The position numbers and the translations under genes are program-made. From Streptosporangiaceae bacterium NEAU-GS5 (GTDB lineage: Bacteria > Actinomycetota > Actinomycetes > Streptosporangiales > Streptosporangiaceae), in NCBI GenBank assembly GCA_017592665.1, contig JAGFNW010000024.1:81355-145354 (forward strand): 64,000 nucleotides of DNA. Direction: 5' to 3'. The notes beneath the pieces were generated by a model, which was given only the letters and a program-made list of their open reading frames with translations, was not told the origin of the DNA and did no database searches. Shown here one piece after another: positions 17,256 through 25,312 of this stretch (positions are counted from its first letter, which is position 1; every line of letters begins with the position of its first letter).

Positions 17256-17305
17256 CCTGAAGGGAGCCTTAACCCGCCCGAAATGATCTTCAGGTTGGCT
17301 TTAGG
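17256..17305. promoter_or_regulatory. Paired OmpR-type direct repeats in a divergent promoter
   Basis: On the plus strand TTCAGG (17289-17294) and TTTAGG (17300-17305) form a direct repeat with an 11-bp pitch, facing the response-regulator gene. On the minus strand TTAAGG (17272-17267) and TTCAGG (17261-17256) form the same arrangement, facing the exported-protein gene. OmpR-family regulators bind direct repeats with this pitch, so autoregulation plus control of the divergent gene is inferred. Confidence 0.6.
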
Positions 17306-17328
17306 CCCGTTCGTGCAGGCTGTACGCC

Positions 17329-18003
17329 ATGCGCGTACTGCTGGTGGAGGACGAAGAACGGCTGGCCGGGCTGCTGCGCAGCGGCCTGGCCGAAGAGGGC
17401 TTCGCCGTCGACGTGGCCCTCAACGGGAGCGACGGCCTCTGGATGGCGACCGAGAACCGTTACGACGCGATCGTGCTCGACGTCATGTTGCCCCTGCTCA
17501 ACGGCTACGCCATCTGCCGGCGGCTGCGCGACGGCGGCGACTGGACGCCGATCATGATGCTGACCGCCAAGGACGGCGAGTACGACGAGGCCGAGGCGCT
17601 CGACTTGGGGGCCGACGACTTCCTGTCCAAGCCGTTCTCCTATGTCGTCCTGCTGGCCCGGCTGCGGGCCCTGGTGAGGCGTGGCGGGCGGGAGCGGCCG
17701 GTGGCGCTGACCGTGGGCGATCTCGTGGTCGATCCGGCCGGGCTGCGCTGCCGTCGCGGCGAGACGCCGATCGCGCTCACGCCGAAGGAGTTCGCCGTGC
17801 TGCACGCGCTCGCGCGCCGCGCCGGCGAGGTGGTCTCGAAAGCCGAGCTCCTCCAGCAGGCCTGGGATTTCGCCTATGACGGCGATCCGAGCATCATCGA
17901 GGTGTACGTGAGCGCGCTCCGCCGCAAGATCGACGCGCCGTTCGGGCGGGCCAGCCTGGTGACCGTACGAGGCGCTGGTTATCGGCTGGACGGCGCGATA
18001 TGA
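17329..18003 (+). CDS. OmpR-family response regulator
   Basis: DNA-binding response regulator of 224 aa. The receiver domain carries the acidic pocket VEDEE (residues 6-10), phospho-acceptor Asp51 in IVLDVMLP, switch Thr79 and Lys101 in LSKPFS. A winged-helix C-terminal domain follows from about residue 125 (LTPKEFAVLHALARRAGEVVS, SIIEVYVSALRRKID, TVRGAGYRL). It overlaps the sensor kinase start by 4 bp (ATGA), so both are made together. The upstream gap holds repeats that fit its own binding site. Confidence 0.93.
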   Translation: MRVLLVEDEERLAGLLRSGLAEEGFAVDVALNGSDGLWMATENRYDAIVLDVMLPLLNGYAICRRLRDGGDWTPIMMLTAKDGEYDEAEALDLGADDFLSKPFSYVVLLARLRALVRRGGRERPVALTVGDLVVDPAGLRCRRGETPIALTPKEFAVLHALARRAGEVVSKAELLQQAWDFAYDGDPSIIEVYVSALRRKIDAPFGRASLVTVRGAGYRLDGAI

Positions 18004-19214
18004 GCCGGCTGTCGGTCAGGCTGCGCGCGGCGCTCGTGGCGACCGCGGTGGTGGCGCTGGCGCTCGGGGCGGTCGCCGCGGTGCTCGCCTGGACGTTGAC
18101 CAGCAGCTTCACGGCCAGCGCCAGCGCGGACGCCGAGCGGCGTGCGACGCAGGCGGCCACGTTGTTCGGCGTGCAGGGTTCCGTGTCCATGCTGGAGGGT
18201 GGGACGCCTGACCCGGATGTGCAGGTCACGACGCAGACCGGACCGGATTGGGGGGCGGGGTACGCCACGGCGACGCACACGGTGTCGACCGGCGCGGGGC
18301 CGTCGCTGACGATTCAGGCCCGTTCGTCGCTGACCCCGGCAAGGGACGCGCTGACGGCGCTCCGCCCCATGCTGTACGTCGGGATCCCCACCCTTCTGCT
18401 GGTCGTCGGCGGCGTGACCTGGCTCCTGGTGGGCCGGGCGCTGGCGCCCGTGTCGGCCATGCGGGCCACGTTCGCCGACATCACGGCCCGCGACCTGCAT
18501 CAGCGGGTGCCCATCCCGCGCTCCCGGGACGAGGTCAACCGCCTGGCCCGTACGCTCAACGCGACACTCGACCGGCTGGAGCACGCGATGGAGCGGCACA
18601 AGCGGTTCGTCGCGGACGCCGCCCACGAGCTGCGCAGCCCGATCGCGACCCTGCGCACCCGCCTTGAGCTGGGCCGCCGTGAGGCCCCGGCACTGACGCG
18701 CGAGGCGCTGACCGACGTCGTGCGCCTGCAGGGGCTGGCGGCCGACCTGCTTCTGCTGGCCCGCCTGGACGCGGGCGAGCCGCTGCGCGCCGAGGAGGTG
18801 GATCTCGGCCAGGTGGCGACGGAGGAGGCGCTCAAATCCCGCGGCCGCGATGTCTCGATAAATCTGGACATCGCGACCGACGTGGTCGTCGCCGGGTCGC
18901 GCTCCCAGCTCGGGCGGATGGTGGCGAATCTGGTGGACAACGCCGTACGGCATGCGGCGTCCGCGGTGACCGTACGGGTGGCCGCGCCGGGGACCGTGGA
19001 GGTGTCCGACGACGGGCCGGGCATCCCGGCCGAGCACCGCGAGTCGGTGTTCGGCCGGTTCACCCGGCTCGACGAGGCCCGCGCCAGGGACGCGGGTGGC
19101 TCAGGCCTGGGCTTGGCGATCGCCAGGGACATCGCCCAGGCCCACGGCGGCACCCTTTCGGTCGTCCCGGACCGATCGGAGGGCGCCTGCCTCCGGGCAG
19201 ATCTGTGCTGCTGA
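18000..19214 (+). CDS. Two-component sensor histidine kinase
   Basis: Membrane histidine kinase of 404 aa. Two transmembrane segments (about 9-33 and 124-146) enclose a roughly 90-residue extracellular sensor. HAMP (about 145-197) is followed by HisKA with phospho-acceptor His209 in FVADAAHELRSPIA and HATPase motifs (N box NLVDNAVRHA, G1 SDDGPGIP, F box FGRFTRLDE, G2 GGSGLGLAIARDIAQAHGG). The C-terminus, DRSEGACLRADLCC, is unusual, ending in two Cys instead of the common TxFxVxLP strand. It probably phosphorylates the upstream regulator. It converges with the expansin-like gene 15 bp downstream. Confidence 0.93.
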   Translation: MSRLSVRLRAALVATAVVALALGAVAAVLAWTLTSSFTASASADAERRATQAATLFGVQGSVSMLEGGTPDPDVQVTTQTGPDWGAGYATATHTVSTGAGPSLTIQARSSLTPARDALTALRPMLYVGIPTLLLVVGGVTWLLVGRALAPVSAMRATFADITARDLHQRVPIPRSRDEVNRLARTLNATLDRLEHAMERHKRFVADAAHELRSPIATLRTRLELGRREAPALTREALTDVVRLQGLAADLLLLARLDAGEPLRAEEVDLGQVATEEALKSRGRDVSINLDIATDVVVAGSRSQLGRMVANLVDNAVRHAASAVTVRVAAPGTVEVSDDGPGIPAEHRESVFGRFTRLDEARARDAGGSGLGLAIARDIAQAHGGTLSVVPDRSEGACLRADLCC

Positions 19215-19229
19215 TGGTGCGCGTGCCGG

Positions 19230-20825
19230 TCAGGGTGACGTGCAGGTGTAGGCGGACGGGAGCGTCGTGTCGCTGGCTCCGCGCGTGCCTTGGAATCCGA
19301 ATTCGTAGGTCCCGTTCGGAGGAATCGGGTTCGTGGTGTTGTTGTGGGCCGTCACGGTTCCCCCGCTGACGGTGAACGTGGCGTTCCACATGTTCGTGAC
19401 CGTCTGGCCGGACGGGAGCGTGAACCGCACGGTCCAGTTCGTGATGGCCGACGTGCCGGTGTTGGTGATCCGGACCGGCTGGATGACGTAGCCGCCGCTC
19501 CACTGCGTCTGCGTGGTCGCGGTCACCGTGCAGCCGCCTGCCGTGGCGGTCGTCGTGGTCACGGTGACCGTGTTGGACACGGCCGACACGTTGCCCGCGG
19601 CGTCCCGCGCCCTCACCTGGAATCGGTAGGTCGTGCCGGCGGTCAGCCCGGTCGCCGCGAACGTGGCCGAGGTGGACGTGCCGACCTGGGTGAACGTGCC
19701 GCCGGTGGCGCCTGGAGCGCGCAGCACGTCGTAGCCGGTCACGCCGACGTTGTCGGTCGACCCGGTCCACGACAGGTTGGTGCCGGTCGCGGTCGTGCCG
19801 GCCGCGGCGAGGCTCGTGGGCGCGGTCGGCGCGGTGGTGTCCGGGGTCGGCGAGACCGACGGCGACGGCGACGGCGAGGATGTCGTGCCGCCGGTCGTCG
19901 TGTACGTCACCTGGGTGTACGGCGTGCTGCACTGCGAGCCGCAGGCCGTGGGGAGCGTGAAGTTGTAGACCCGGCCGCCGTTGATCAGCTGGTCGGAGAC
20001 GTCCCTGACACGGATCTGGAACTGGCTGGATCCGGCTCCCGTGGTTCCGCCGATGATGTACGACTGGCCCATGTCGCTGTTCATGGCGGCGGTGACCCAG
20101 GCGCCGTTCTGCATGTACTCGACGCCGTGGATGCCGTTGGCGAGATGCGACACCGAGATCGCGGGCCACCACACCTGGGCTCCCTGCAGGAAGCCGACGT
20201 TGATGTCGCCCGAGTAGTTGGGGGCCGGCACGAACTTCCAGGCGATGTGCCGGTTGTTCCAGTGGTTCGGATACATGTCGCCGACCGCGGCGCCGTTCTT
20301 CACGAACTTGTTGAGTGACGGCTTGGCGAGGTCCAGGTGGTACGGATCGTCCCGGCACCAGCCGTTGGAGTCGCCGCAGCTGTCGGCGACGATCATGGTC
20401 AGCGTCGCCCCGTTGTAGTTGTCGCTCACGAAGGAGCCGTTGCGGCAGAACGCCATGTTGGGCGCGCCGTCGTTGACGCCCGTGCAGAAGTCGCCGATGG
20501 ACACCTGCACGAACCGGCCGCAGTTGAGGCCGTTGTTCCACATGCCGATCTTCGAGGTGTTGGCCCCGGTCAGCGGGCGCGGATAGAAGTTGTAGTCGCC
20601 GGGCGTGTTGTAGACGTTGAGGGCCACGAAGTCCTGGGAGTCGAGGTTGGCCTGCGGCAGCCCGCAGCCGCCGTACGGAGCTCCGAGCGCGTCGAAGTAG
20701 GTCGCGTTCGCCGTCACCGGTGTGACCGGGTCGGACAGGGCGAGCGCGGGAAGGCGGATCAGCAGGACGGCGGCCGCGACGGCGGCGGATACCGCCGTGA
20801 CGCGACGGAGTGTGAGGCGAGGCAC
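19230..20825 (-). CDS. Secreted expansin-like protein with FN3 and CBM2
   Basis: Secreted modular protein of 531 aa. After an N-terminal signal peptide (to about residue 30), the segment ANATYFDALGAPYGGCGLP...VADSCG resembles the double-psi barrel of expansin/RlpA-like proteins, followed by an immunoglobulin-like domain (VGFLQGAQVWWPAISVSHL...FQIRVRDVSDQLINGGRVYNF). A Ser/Pro linker then leads to one fibronectin type III domain (TAPTSLAAAGTTATGTNLSW) and a C-terminal family 2 cellulose-binding module (GGYVIQPVRITNTGTSAITN, FGFQGTRG). Expansin-like proteins loosen cellulose without hydrolysis. The GTG start at 20825 has AAGGGAG upstream. The regulated glycanase genes downstream suggest a shared plant-polymer role. 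Confidence 0.8.
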   Translation of the reverse strand: MPRLTLRRVTAVSAAVAAAVLLIRLPALALSDPVTPVTANATYFDALGAPYGGCGLPQANLDSQDFVALNVYNTPGDYNFYPRPLTGANTSKIGMWNNGLNCGRFVQVSIGDFCTGVNDGAPNMAFCRNGSFVSDNYNGATLTMIVADSCGDSNGWCRDDPYHLDLAKPSLNKFVKNGAAVGDMYPNHWNNRHIAWKFVPAPNYSGDINVGFLQGAQVWWPAISVSHLANGIHGVEYMQNGAWVTAAMNSDMGQSYIIGGTTGAGSSQFQIRVRDVSDQLINGGRVYNFTLPTACGSQCSTPYTQVTYTTTGGTTSSPSPSPSVSPTPDTTAPTAPTSLAAAGTTATGTNLSWTGSTDNVGVTGYDVLRAPGATGGTFTQVGTSTSATFAATGLTAGTTYRFQVRARDAAGNVSAVSNTVTVTTTTATAGGCTVTATTQTQWSGGYVIQPVRITNTGTSAITNWTVRFTLPSGQTVTNMWNATFTVSGGTVTAHNNTTNPIPPNGTYEFGFQGTRGASDTTLPSAYTCTSP

Positions 20826-20957
20826 GACGGCTCCCTTGACGAACCTGAATCGTACGGAGAATCGCTTCGACGCTCCCGCCGCCGCCGATCACCGGTCAAG
20901 CGAGGGCCCCGCCCGCCCTGCCCCACCTGCTCTTCCCCGCTTCCGGACCTGCAACTT

Positions 20958-22100
20958 TCAATCGAACGCCGGCGTGCGCGCCCGGTGAACGGCCTGCAGG
21001 AGCCCGAGGGCCGCGAGGGTGGCGACGGTCGCCGATCCGCCGTACGAGACGAAGGGCAGGGGAACGCCGACGATGGGCGTCAGTCCGACGGTCATGCCGA
21101 CGTTGACGAAGGTCTGGAAGGCCAGCCAGCAGACCACGGCCCCCGCCAGCACGGTCCCGTACGGCGTGGCGCTCCGCCTGGCGATCGTGAGGCCGCGCCA
21201 CAGCAGGACGCACATGAGGACCAGGATGAGCGCCGTTCCGGCGAACCCGAGCTCCTCTCCAGCGACGGTGAAGATGAAGTCGGTGTGCTGTTCGGGGACG
21301 AAGTGCCCGGCCGTCTGCTCGCCGTGGAACAGCCCTTTGCCGAGCAGCCCGCCCGAGCCGATGGCGATCCTCGCCTGGGCCGCGTTGTAGCCGACACCCG
21401 AGGCATCAGATCCACCGAACAGGGCCATCAGACGATCCATCTGATACGGCTTTATAAAGCCAAATTTCCACACCGCGAGGGCCCCACCCACCGCCCCCCC
21501 GAACAACAACGCCAACCAGCGCTTCCGTGCCCCGGACACGACCAGGGCCCCGACCACCATGGCCGCGAACACCAGCATCGTCCCGAGGTCGGGCTGCAGC
21601 ATGATCAGCCCCATCGGCACGGCCGCCAGCAGCAGCGCCAGCGCCACGCCGCCGAACCCGGGCCGCCGCTCGCCGTCGCGCAGTTCGCCGAGCGGCACGG
21701 CGAGGGTCAGCGCCAGCGCCACCTTCGCGAACTCCGACGGCTGGAACTGCACGCCCGGCCCGAGCACGATCCACGAGTGCGCCCCGTTGACCCGCACCCC
21801 GAGCGGGGTGAGCACGCCCGTCAGCGACACCAGCGCCAGCACGTAGACGAAGGGCACATACGCCCGCAGCACCCGCAGGTCGATCCGCGACACGACCCAC
21901 ATCAGCACGAGCCCGACGGCGACCGAGACCGCCTGCCGCACCAGGAACGTCGACCCGGGATCGAGCCGGGTGGCCGACCACACCAGCAGCAGCCCGATGC
22001 CGCACAGGGCCAGCGCCAGCAGCGGCAGCAGCCAGTCGGGGGAGGCCAGAGCGGGCTTCCACGCGATGCGCCGCGGGATTCGATCCGATGCCGTGATCAC
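20958..22100 (-). CDS. rodA: Rod-shape peptidoglycan polymerase RodA (SEDS)
   Basis: SEDS-family glycosyltransferase of 380 aa with about ten membrane helices, polymerising lipid II together with PBP2. Recognisable segments are QPSEFAKVALAL, MLQPDLGTMLVFAAM, ARIAIGSGGLLGKGLFHGEQ, VPEQHTDFIFTVAGEELGF and the C-terminal VGVPLPFVSYGGSATVATL. The catalytic-region Asp lies in VPEQHTDFIF. The GTG start at 22100 overlaps the PBP2 stop (GTGA). It is the last gene of the mreBCD-mrdA-rodA operon. Confidence 0.95.
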   Translation of the reverse strand: MITASDRIPRRIAWKPALASPDWLLPLLALALCGIGLLLVWSATRLDPGSTFLVRQAVSVAVGLVLMWVVSRIDLRVLRAYVPFVYVLALVSLTGVLTPLGVRVNGAHSWIVLGPGVQFQPSEFAKVALALTLAVPLGELRDGERRPGFGGVALALLLAAVPMGLIMLQPDLGTMLVFAAMVVGALVVSGARKRWLALLFGGAVGGALAVWKFGFIKPYQMDRLMALFGGSDASGVGYNAAQARIAIGSGGLLGKGLFHGEQTAGHFVPEQHTDFIFTVAGEELGFAGTALILVLMCVLLWRGLTIARRSATPYGTVLAGAVVCWLAFQTFVNVGMTVGLTPIVGVPLPFVSYGGSATVATLAALGLLQAVHRARTPAFD

Positions 22101-24001
22101 AGCGCGCTCCTGAGCCCGAGGATGCCTTCCCAGATCTTCCTGGCGGCGGGTGCCGCGTCCTCGGCCCCCCGCCCGCCCTCGCTCACCACGACCACCACGA
22201 CATACGCCGGGTCGGGCGCGAACGAGGCGAACCACGAGGTGTCCTGGCGGCCGAACGACTCGGCGGTCCCCGTCTTCCCGGCCACCGCGGCCTTCTTGAA
22301 CGGGAACCCCTTGAACGGCTCGGCGGCCGTGCCGTGCCGCGTCACCTGGGTCAGCGCGGCGCGGATGAACTCGAGGGTGCCGGCCGACGCCGGCAGGCGC
22401 CCTTCGACCGGCGGCGTGATGGCGCGGACCACGGTCCCGTCCGGGCGGACGACCTTCGCGCCGACGCGCGGGGCGAAGACCGTGCCGCCGTTGGCGATCG
22501 CCGCGTACGCCCTGGCCAGCTGCAACGGCGTGACCAGCACGCCGCCCTGGCCGATCGCGAAGTTGGCCGCGTCGCCGGCCCACCAGGCGCCGCCGTCGTG
22601 GCAGTTCTCCCTGGCCACGACCGTGAGGTAGGCGGCGCGGCCGCGGTCGGACAGCTCCGGGTAGCCGGTCTTCGCGCGCCGGCAGCTCTCGTCGCGGGTG
22701 GCGAGCCAGGTGGCGTGCTTCCACGTCCGGTCGGGGACCGTCCCCGAGGCCTCGCCCGGCAGGTCGACCCCGGTCGGCGCGCCGAAACCGAAGCCGCGCG
22801 CGGTCGTGGACATGACCTCGGCCGGGTGCTTGACCGGCGTGAGCCCGCCGTCGCGCTGCCACAGCTGGTCGGCGATCTGGTAGAAGATCGTGTCGCACGA
22901 CTTCACCAGCGCCGTGTGCATGGTCATCCGGCCGAGGTCGGCCCCGGCGAAGTTGCGGAACGGCCGGTTGCCCACGGTGTAGGACGACGGGCAGTCGTAG
23001 GTCGCGCCCAGGCCGTATCCGGCCTTGGCGGCGGCCGCCACCGAGGTGACCTTCCACGTGGAGCCGGGCGCCCACTCACCCTGGATGGCGCGCGACACGA
23101 GCGGATGGGCCGGGCCGAGCAGCTCCTTGTACGCCTTGGCGGAGATCCCGCCGGTCCACACGCCCGGGTCATAGCTGGGATAGCCGGCGAGGGCCGTGAC
23201 CCGGCCGGTCTTCGACTCCATGACCACCGCGGCGCCCGAATGGCTCCCGGCCCGCTTCACGGCGTCGCCGAGGGCCCGTTCGGCGATCTCCTGAATTCTG
23301 GCGTCGATGCTGGTCATCAGGGTGTTTCCGGACACCGGCATGGTCTGCGTGACGACCCGGGTGACCCTGCCGGTGTTGTTGACGGCCACCACCTTCGAGC
23401 CTGCCTTCCCGGCCAGGTCGCGGTCGTATACGGCCTCCAGGCCGTCGCGTCCCACCCGTGCCTGGATGTAGCCGAGCGTGTGCGCGGCGGCCTCGCCGTA
23501 CGGGTAGACCCGGACGGGCGCGAGGTCGGTCCGCACGCCGGGAAACTCCTCCTGCCGCTCGGTGATCTGCAGCGCGACCGGAACCGCCACGTCGTCGGCC
23601 ACCGGGATCGGCTCGTACGGCGAGCCCTGCCAGCACGGCTGCGTCACGGCCGGCCCGCACAGCCGCACCTTCCCGGCGATCTGCTCGTACGGCTTGCGCA
23701 GCAGCGCGGCCAGCCGGGTGAGCACCGCCGTGCCGCCGTCCGGCTGGTGCTCGAGCACCACATAGTCGACCGAGACGACGGGCTTGACCCGGTTGGTCAC
23801 CAGCGCCTGCCCGTTGACGTCGAGGATCTGGCCACGGGTCGCGGGCAGCGTGACGGTTCTTACCCGCGTCTCCGTCGCCGCCCGCACGTACCGCGGGCCG
23901 TCCACGACCTGCAGCATCCACAGCCGGGCCAGCAGCGTGACCAGCAACCCGACGATGACCAGGCGCAGCACGGCGAACCTGCCCCGGTAGGCCCTAGACA
24001 C
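22097..24001 (-). CDS. mrdA: Penicillin-binding protein 2 (class B transpeptidase)
   Basis: Bitopic D,D-transpeptidase of 634 aa that cross-links peptidoglycan during lateral wall or spore-wall synthesis. One N-terminal transmembrane helix (LRLVIVGLLVTLLARLW) is followed by the dimerisation/pedestal domain (ATRGQILDVNGQALVTNRV) and the transpeptidase domain. SxxK is STWK (about Ser314). The second motif is SCD in LVKSCDTIFY, consistent with the SxD form seen in PBP2. The third is KTG in VAGKTGTAESFG. GTG at 24001 is preferred over GTG 24007 because GAGGAG lies 5 nt before it. It overlaps the mreD end by 8 bp and rodA by 4 bp. Confidence 0.94.
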   Translation of the reverse strand: MSRAYRGRFAVLRLVIVGLLVTLLARLWMLQVVDGPRYVRAATETRVRTVTLPATRGQILDVNGQALVTNRVKPVVSVDYVVLEHQPDGGTAVLTRLAALLRKPYEQIAGKVRLCGPAVTQPCWQGSPYEPIPVADDVAVPVALQITERQEEFPGVRTDLAPVRVYPYGEAAAHTLGYIQARVGRDGLEAVYDRDLAGKAGSKVVAVNNTGRVTRVVTQTMPVSGNTLMTSIDARIQEIAERALGDAVKRAGSHSGAAVVMESKTGRVTALAGYPSYDPGVWTGGISAKAYKELLGPAHPLVSRAIQGEWAPGSTWKVTSVAAAAKAGYGLGATYDCPSSYTVGNRPFRNFAGADLGRMTMHTALVKSCDTIFYQIADQLWQRDGGLTPVKHPAEVMSTTARGFGFGAPTGVDLPGEASGTVPDRTWKHATWLATRDESCRRAKTGYPELSDRGRAAYLTVVARENCHDGGAWWAGDAANFAIGQGGVLVTPLQLARAYAAIANGGTVFAPRVGAKVVRPDGTVVRAITPPVEGRLPASAGTLEFIRAALTQVTRHGTAAEPFKGFPFKKAAVAGKTGTAESFGRQDTSWFASFAPDPAYVVVVVVSEGGRGAEDAAPAARKIWEGILGLRSAL

Positions 24002-24521
24002 GCACACTCCTCGACAGGGCCGCGATCCGGCGTGGCTCGACCCGCCTGGACCGCGTCCGCCGGTCTCCCAGCACGAGCAGCCCGGTCAGGACCAGCGACC
24101 CGCCGGCCACCGTCCAGGCCATGGCCTGGAACATGGACACCGGGTCCCACGGGGCGTGATCGAGCAGCATCCGCCCCGCCGTCTGCAGGATCAGCGCCAG
24201 GTAGGTCCCGGTCGCCGCCATGGCCAGGATCCGCGGCGCGGACGGCCGGTCGGAGGCCGCGGGGATCAGGTCGCGCAGCCCGCACACGAACCCGGTCAGG
24301 CAGAACGCCAGCGCCGACAGGCCGATGGTGTGATCGGCGGGCGGGGCGAGGTCGACGGCGAGGCCGCCGGCGAAGCCGTACGCGGCCCCCCACAGCGGCC
24401 CGCGCGCCAGCGCCACCCCGACGACGGCCAGCACCATCAGGTCAGGGCCGCCCCACGGCAGCCGATCCGCCATGGTCACCTGCAGCAGCGGCAGCACGGC
24501 GACCAACAAGGCAAGTCGCAT
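23994..24521 (-). CDS. mreD: Rod-shape-determining membrane protein MreD
   Basis: Small integral membrane protein of 175 aa with five or so hydrophobic helices (ALLVAVLPLLQVTMADRL, GVALARGPLWGAAYGFAGG, ILAMAATGTYLALILQTAG, GGSLVLTGLLVLG). It matches MreD in size, topology and operon position between mreC and the PBP2 gene. It links MreC and MreB to the wall-synthesis complex. The C-terminus is short, basic and cytoplasmic (RRTRSRRVEPRR). Confidence 0.88.
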   Translation of the reverse strand: MRLALLVAVLPLLQVTMADRLPWGGPDLMVLAVVGVALARGPLWGAAYGFAGGLAVDLAPPADHTIGLSALAFCLTGFVCGLRDLIPAASDRPSAPRILAMAATGTYLALILQTAGRMLLDHAPWDPVSMFQAMAWTVAGGSLVLTGLLVLGDRRTRSRRVEPRRIAALSRSVRV

Positions 24522-24535
24522 GGCTCACCCCCGGC

Positions 24536-25312
24536 TCATGTGCCGACAACGACGACGGCGACGAGGTTCAGCGCCGACAGCCGCGCGTACGGCCGGACGA
24601 CGGCCGTGCGCGTCGCGGTCCCGGGGGTGTTCTCCACCGAGACGACCGTGCCCACCGGCACCCCGGGCACATAGGGGCGGAGGTTCTGCGACCCCATGGT
24701 CACCACCTGGTCCCCCGGTTTGAGCGGGGCGTCCGGCCGGAGCAGGCTCAACTTGAGCAGGCCCTGGCCGGGGATGCCGGTGACCAGGCCCACCTCGTCC
24801 GAGCCGGCCATCCGCACGCCGACGGACGAGGCGGCGTCGGTGGCCAGCGCCACGGTCGACGTCACGGGCCCGGCCCAGGTCACCCGGCCGACCAGCCCGC
24901 TCGCGTCGAACACGGTCAGATCCGGCGTGAGCCCGTCGCGGGTCCCCGCGTCGATCGTCACCCGCTGATCCCGGCCGATGGCCACGACGTGCGCCGATAC
25001 GGACCTGCGCCCGGCCAGCCAGGTGGCCGACGACGCCGACAGCGCCGACTGCCGTCCCGACACGTCCCGCTGGGTCTGCGCGGTGAGCAGGTCGGCGCGC
25101 AGCCGGGCGTTCTCCTGCTCCAGCGTCTGGACCCGGCCGCTGTCGCCCCAGCGCCGCGTGAGCGAGCCGATGGCGTTCTCGGCCGTGCCGTACGCGATCG
25201 AGGCGGCCGCGCGGAGCGGCGTCAGGGGGGTGACATAGCGGTCGACGGCCACCAGCGCGCCGGCCGCGACCAGCAGCGCTAGCGGCACGCGGACGAAACG
25301 CCGCCGGTTCAT
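24536..25312 (-). CDS. mreC: Rod-shape-determining protein MreC
   Basis: Protein of 258 aa with one N-terminal transmembrane helix (VPLALLVAAGALVAVDRYV), a coiled coil (VQTLEQENARLRADLLTAQ) and a beta-rich extracellular domain (VTIDAGTRDGLTPDLTVFD, GLVGRVTWAGPVTSTVALATD, VGLVTGIPGQGLLKL). These are the standard MreC modules, although the protein is slightly short. The ATG at 25312 overlaps the mreB stop (ATGA), implying coupled translation. It scaffolds PBP2/RodA outside the membrane. Confidence 0.92.
   Translation of the reverse strand: MNRRRFVRVPLALLVAAGALVAVDRYVTPLTPLRAAASIAYGTAENAIGSLTRRWGDSGRVQTLEQENARLRADLLTAQTQRDVSGRQSALSASSATWLAGRRSVSAHVVAIGRDQRVTIDAGTRDGLTPDLTVFDASGLVGRVTWAGPVTSTVALATDAASSVGVRMAGSDEVGLVTGIPGQGLLKLSLLRPDAPLKPGDQVVTMGSQNLRPYVPGVPVGTVVSVENTPGTATRTAVVRPYARLSALNLVAVVVVGT

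Noticed and set aside
19060..20892. 610-codon frame over the expansin-like gene
   Set aside because: Arg-rich out-of-frame reading; the alternative frame gives a signal peptide, FN3 and CBM2.
22097..24001. PBP2 second motif SCD thought to be a missing SxN Asn
   Set aside because: PBP2-class transpeptidases commonly carry SxD at this position, so it is not an anomaly.
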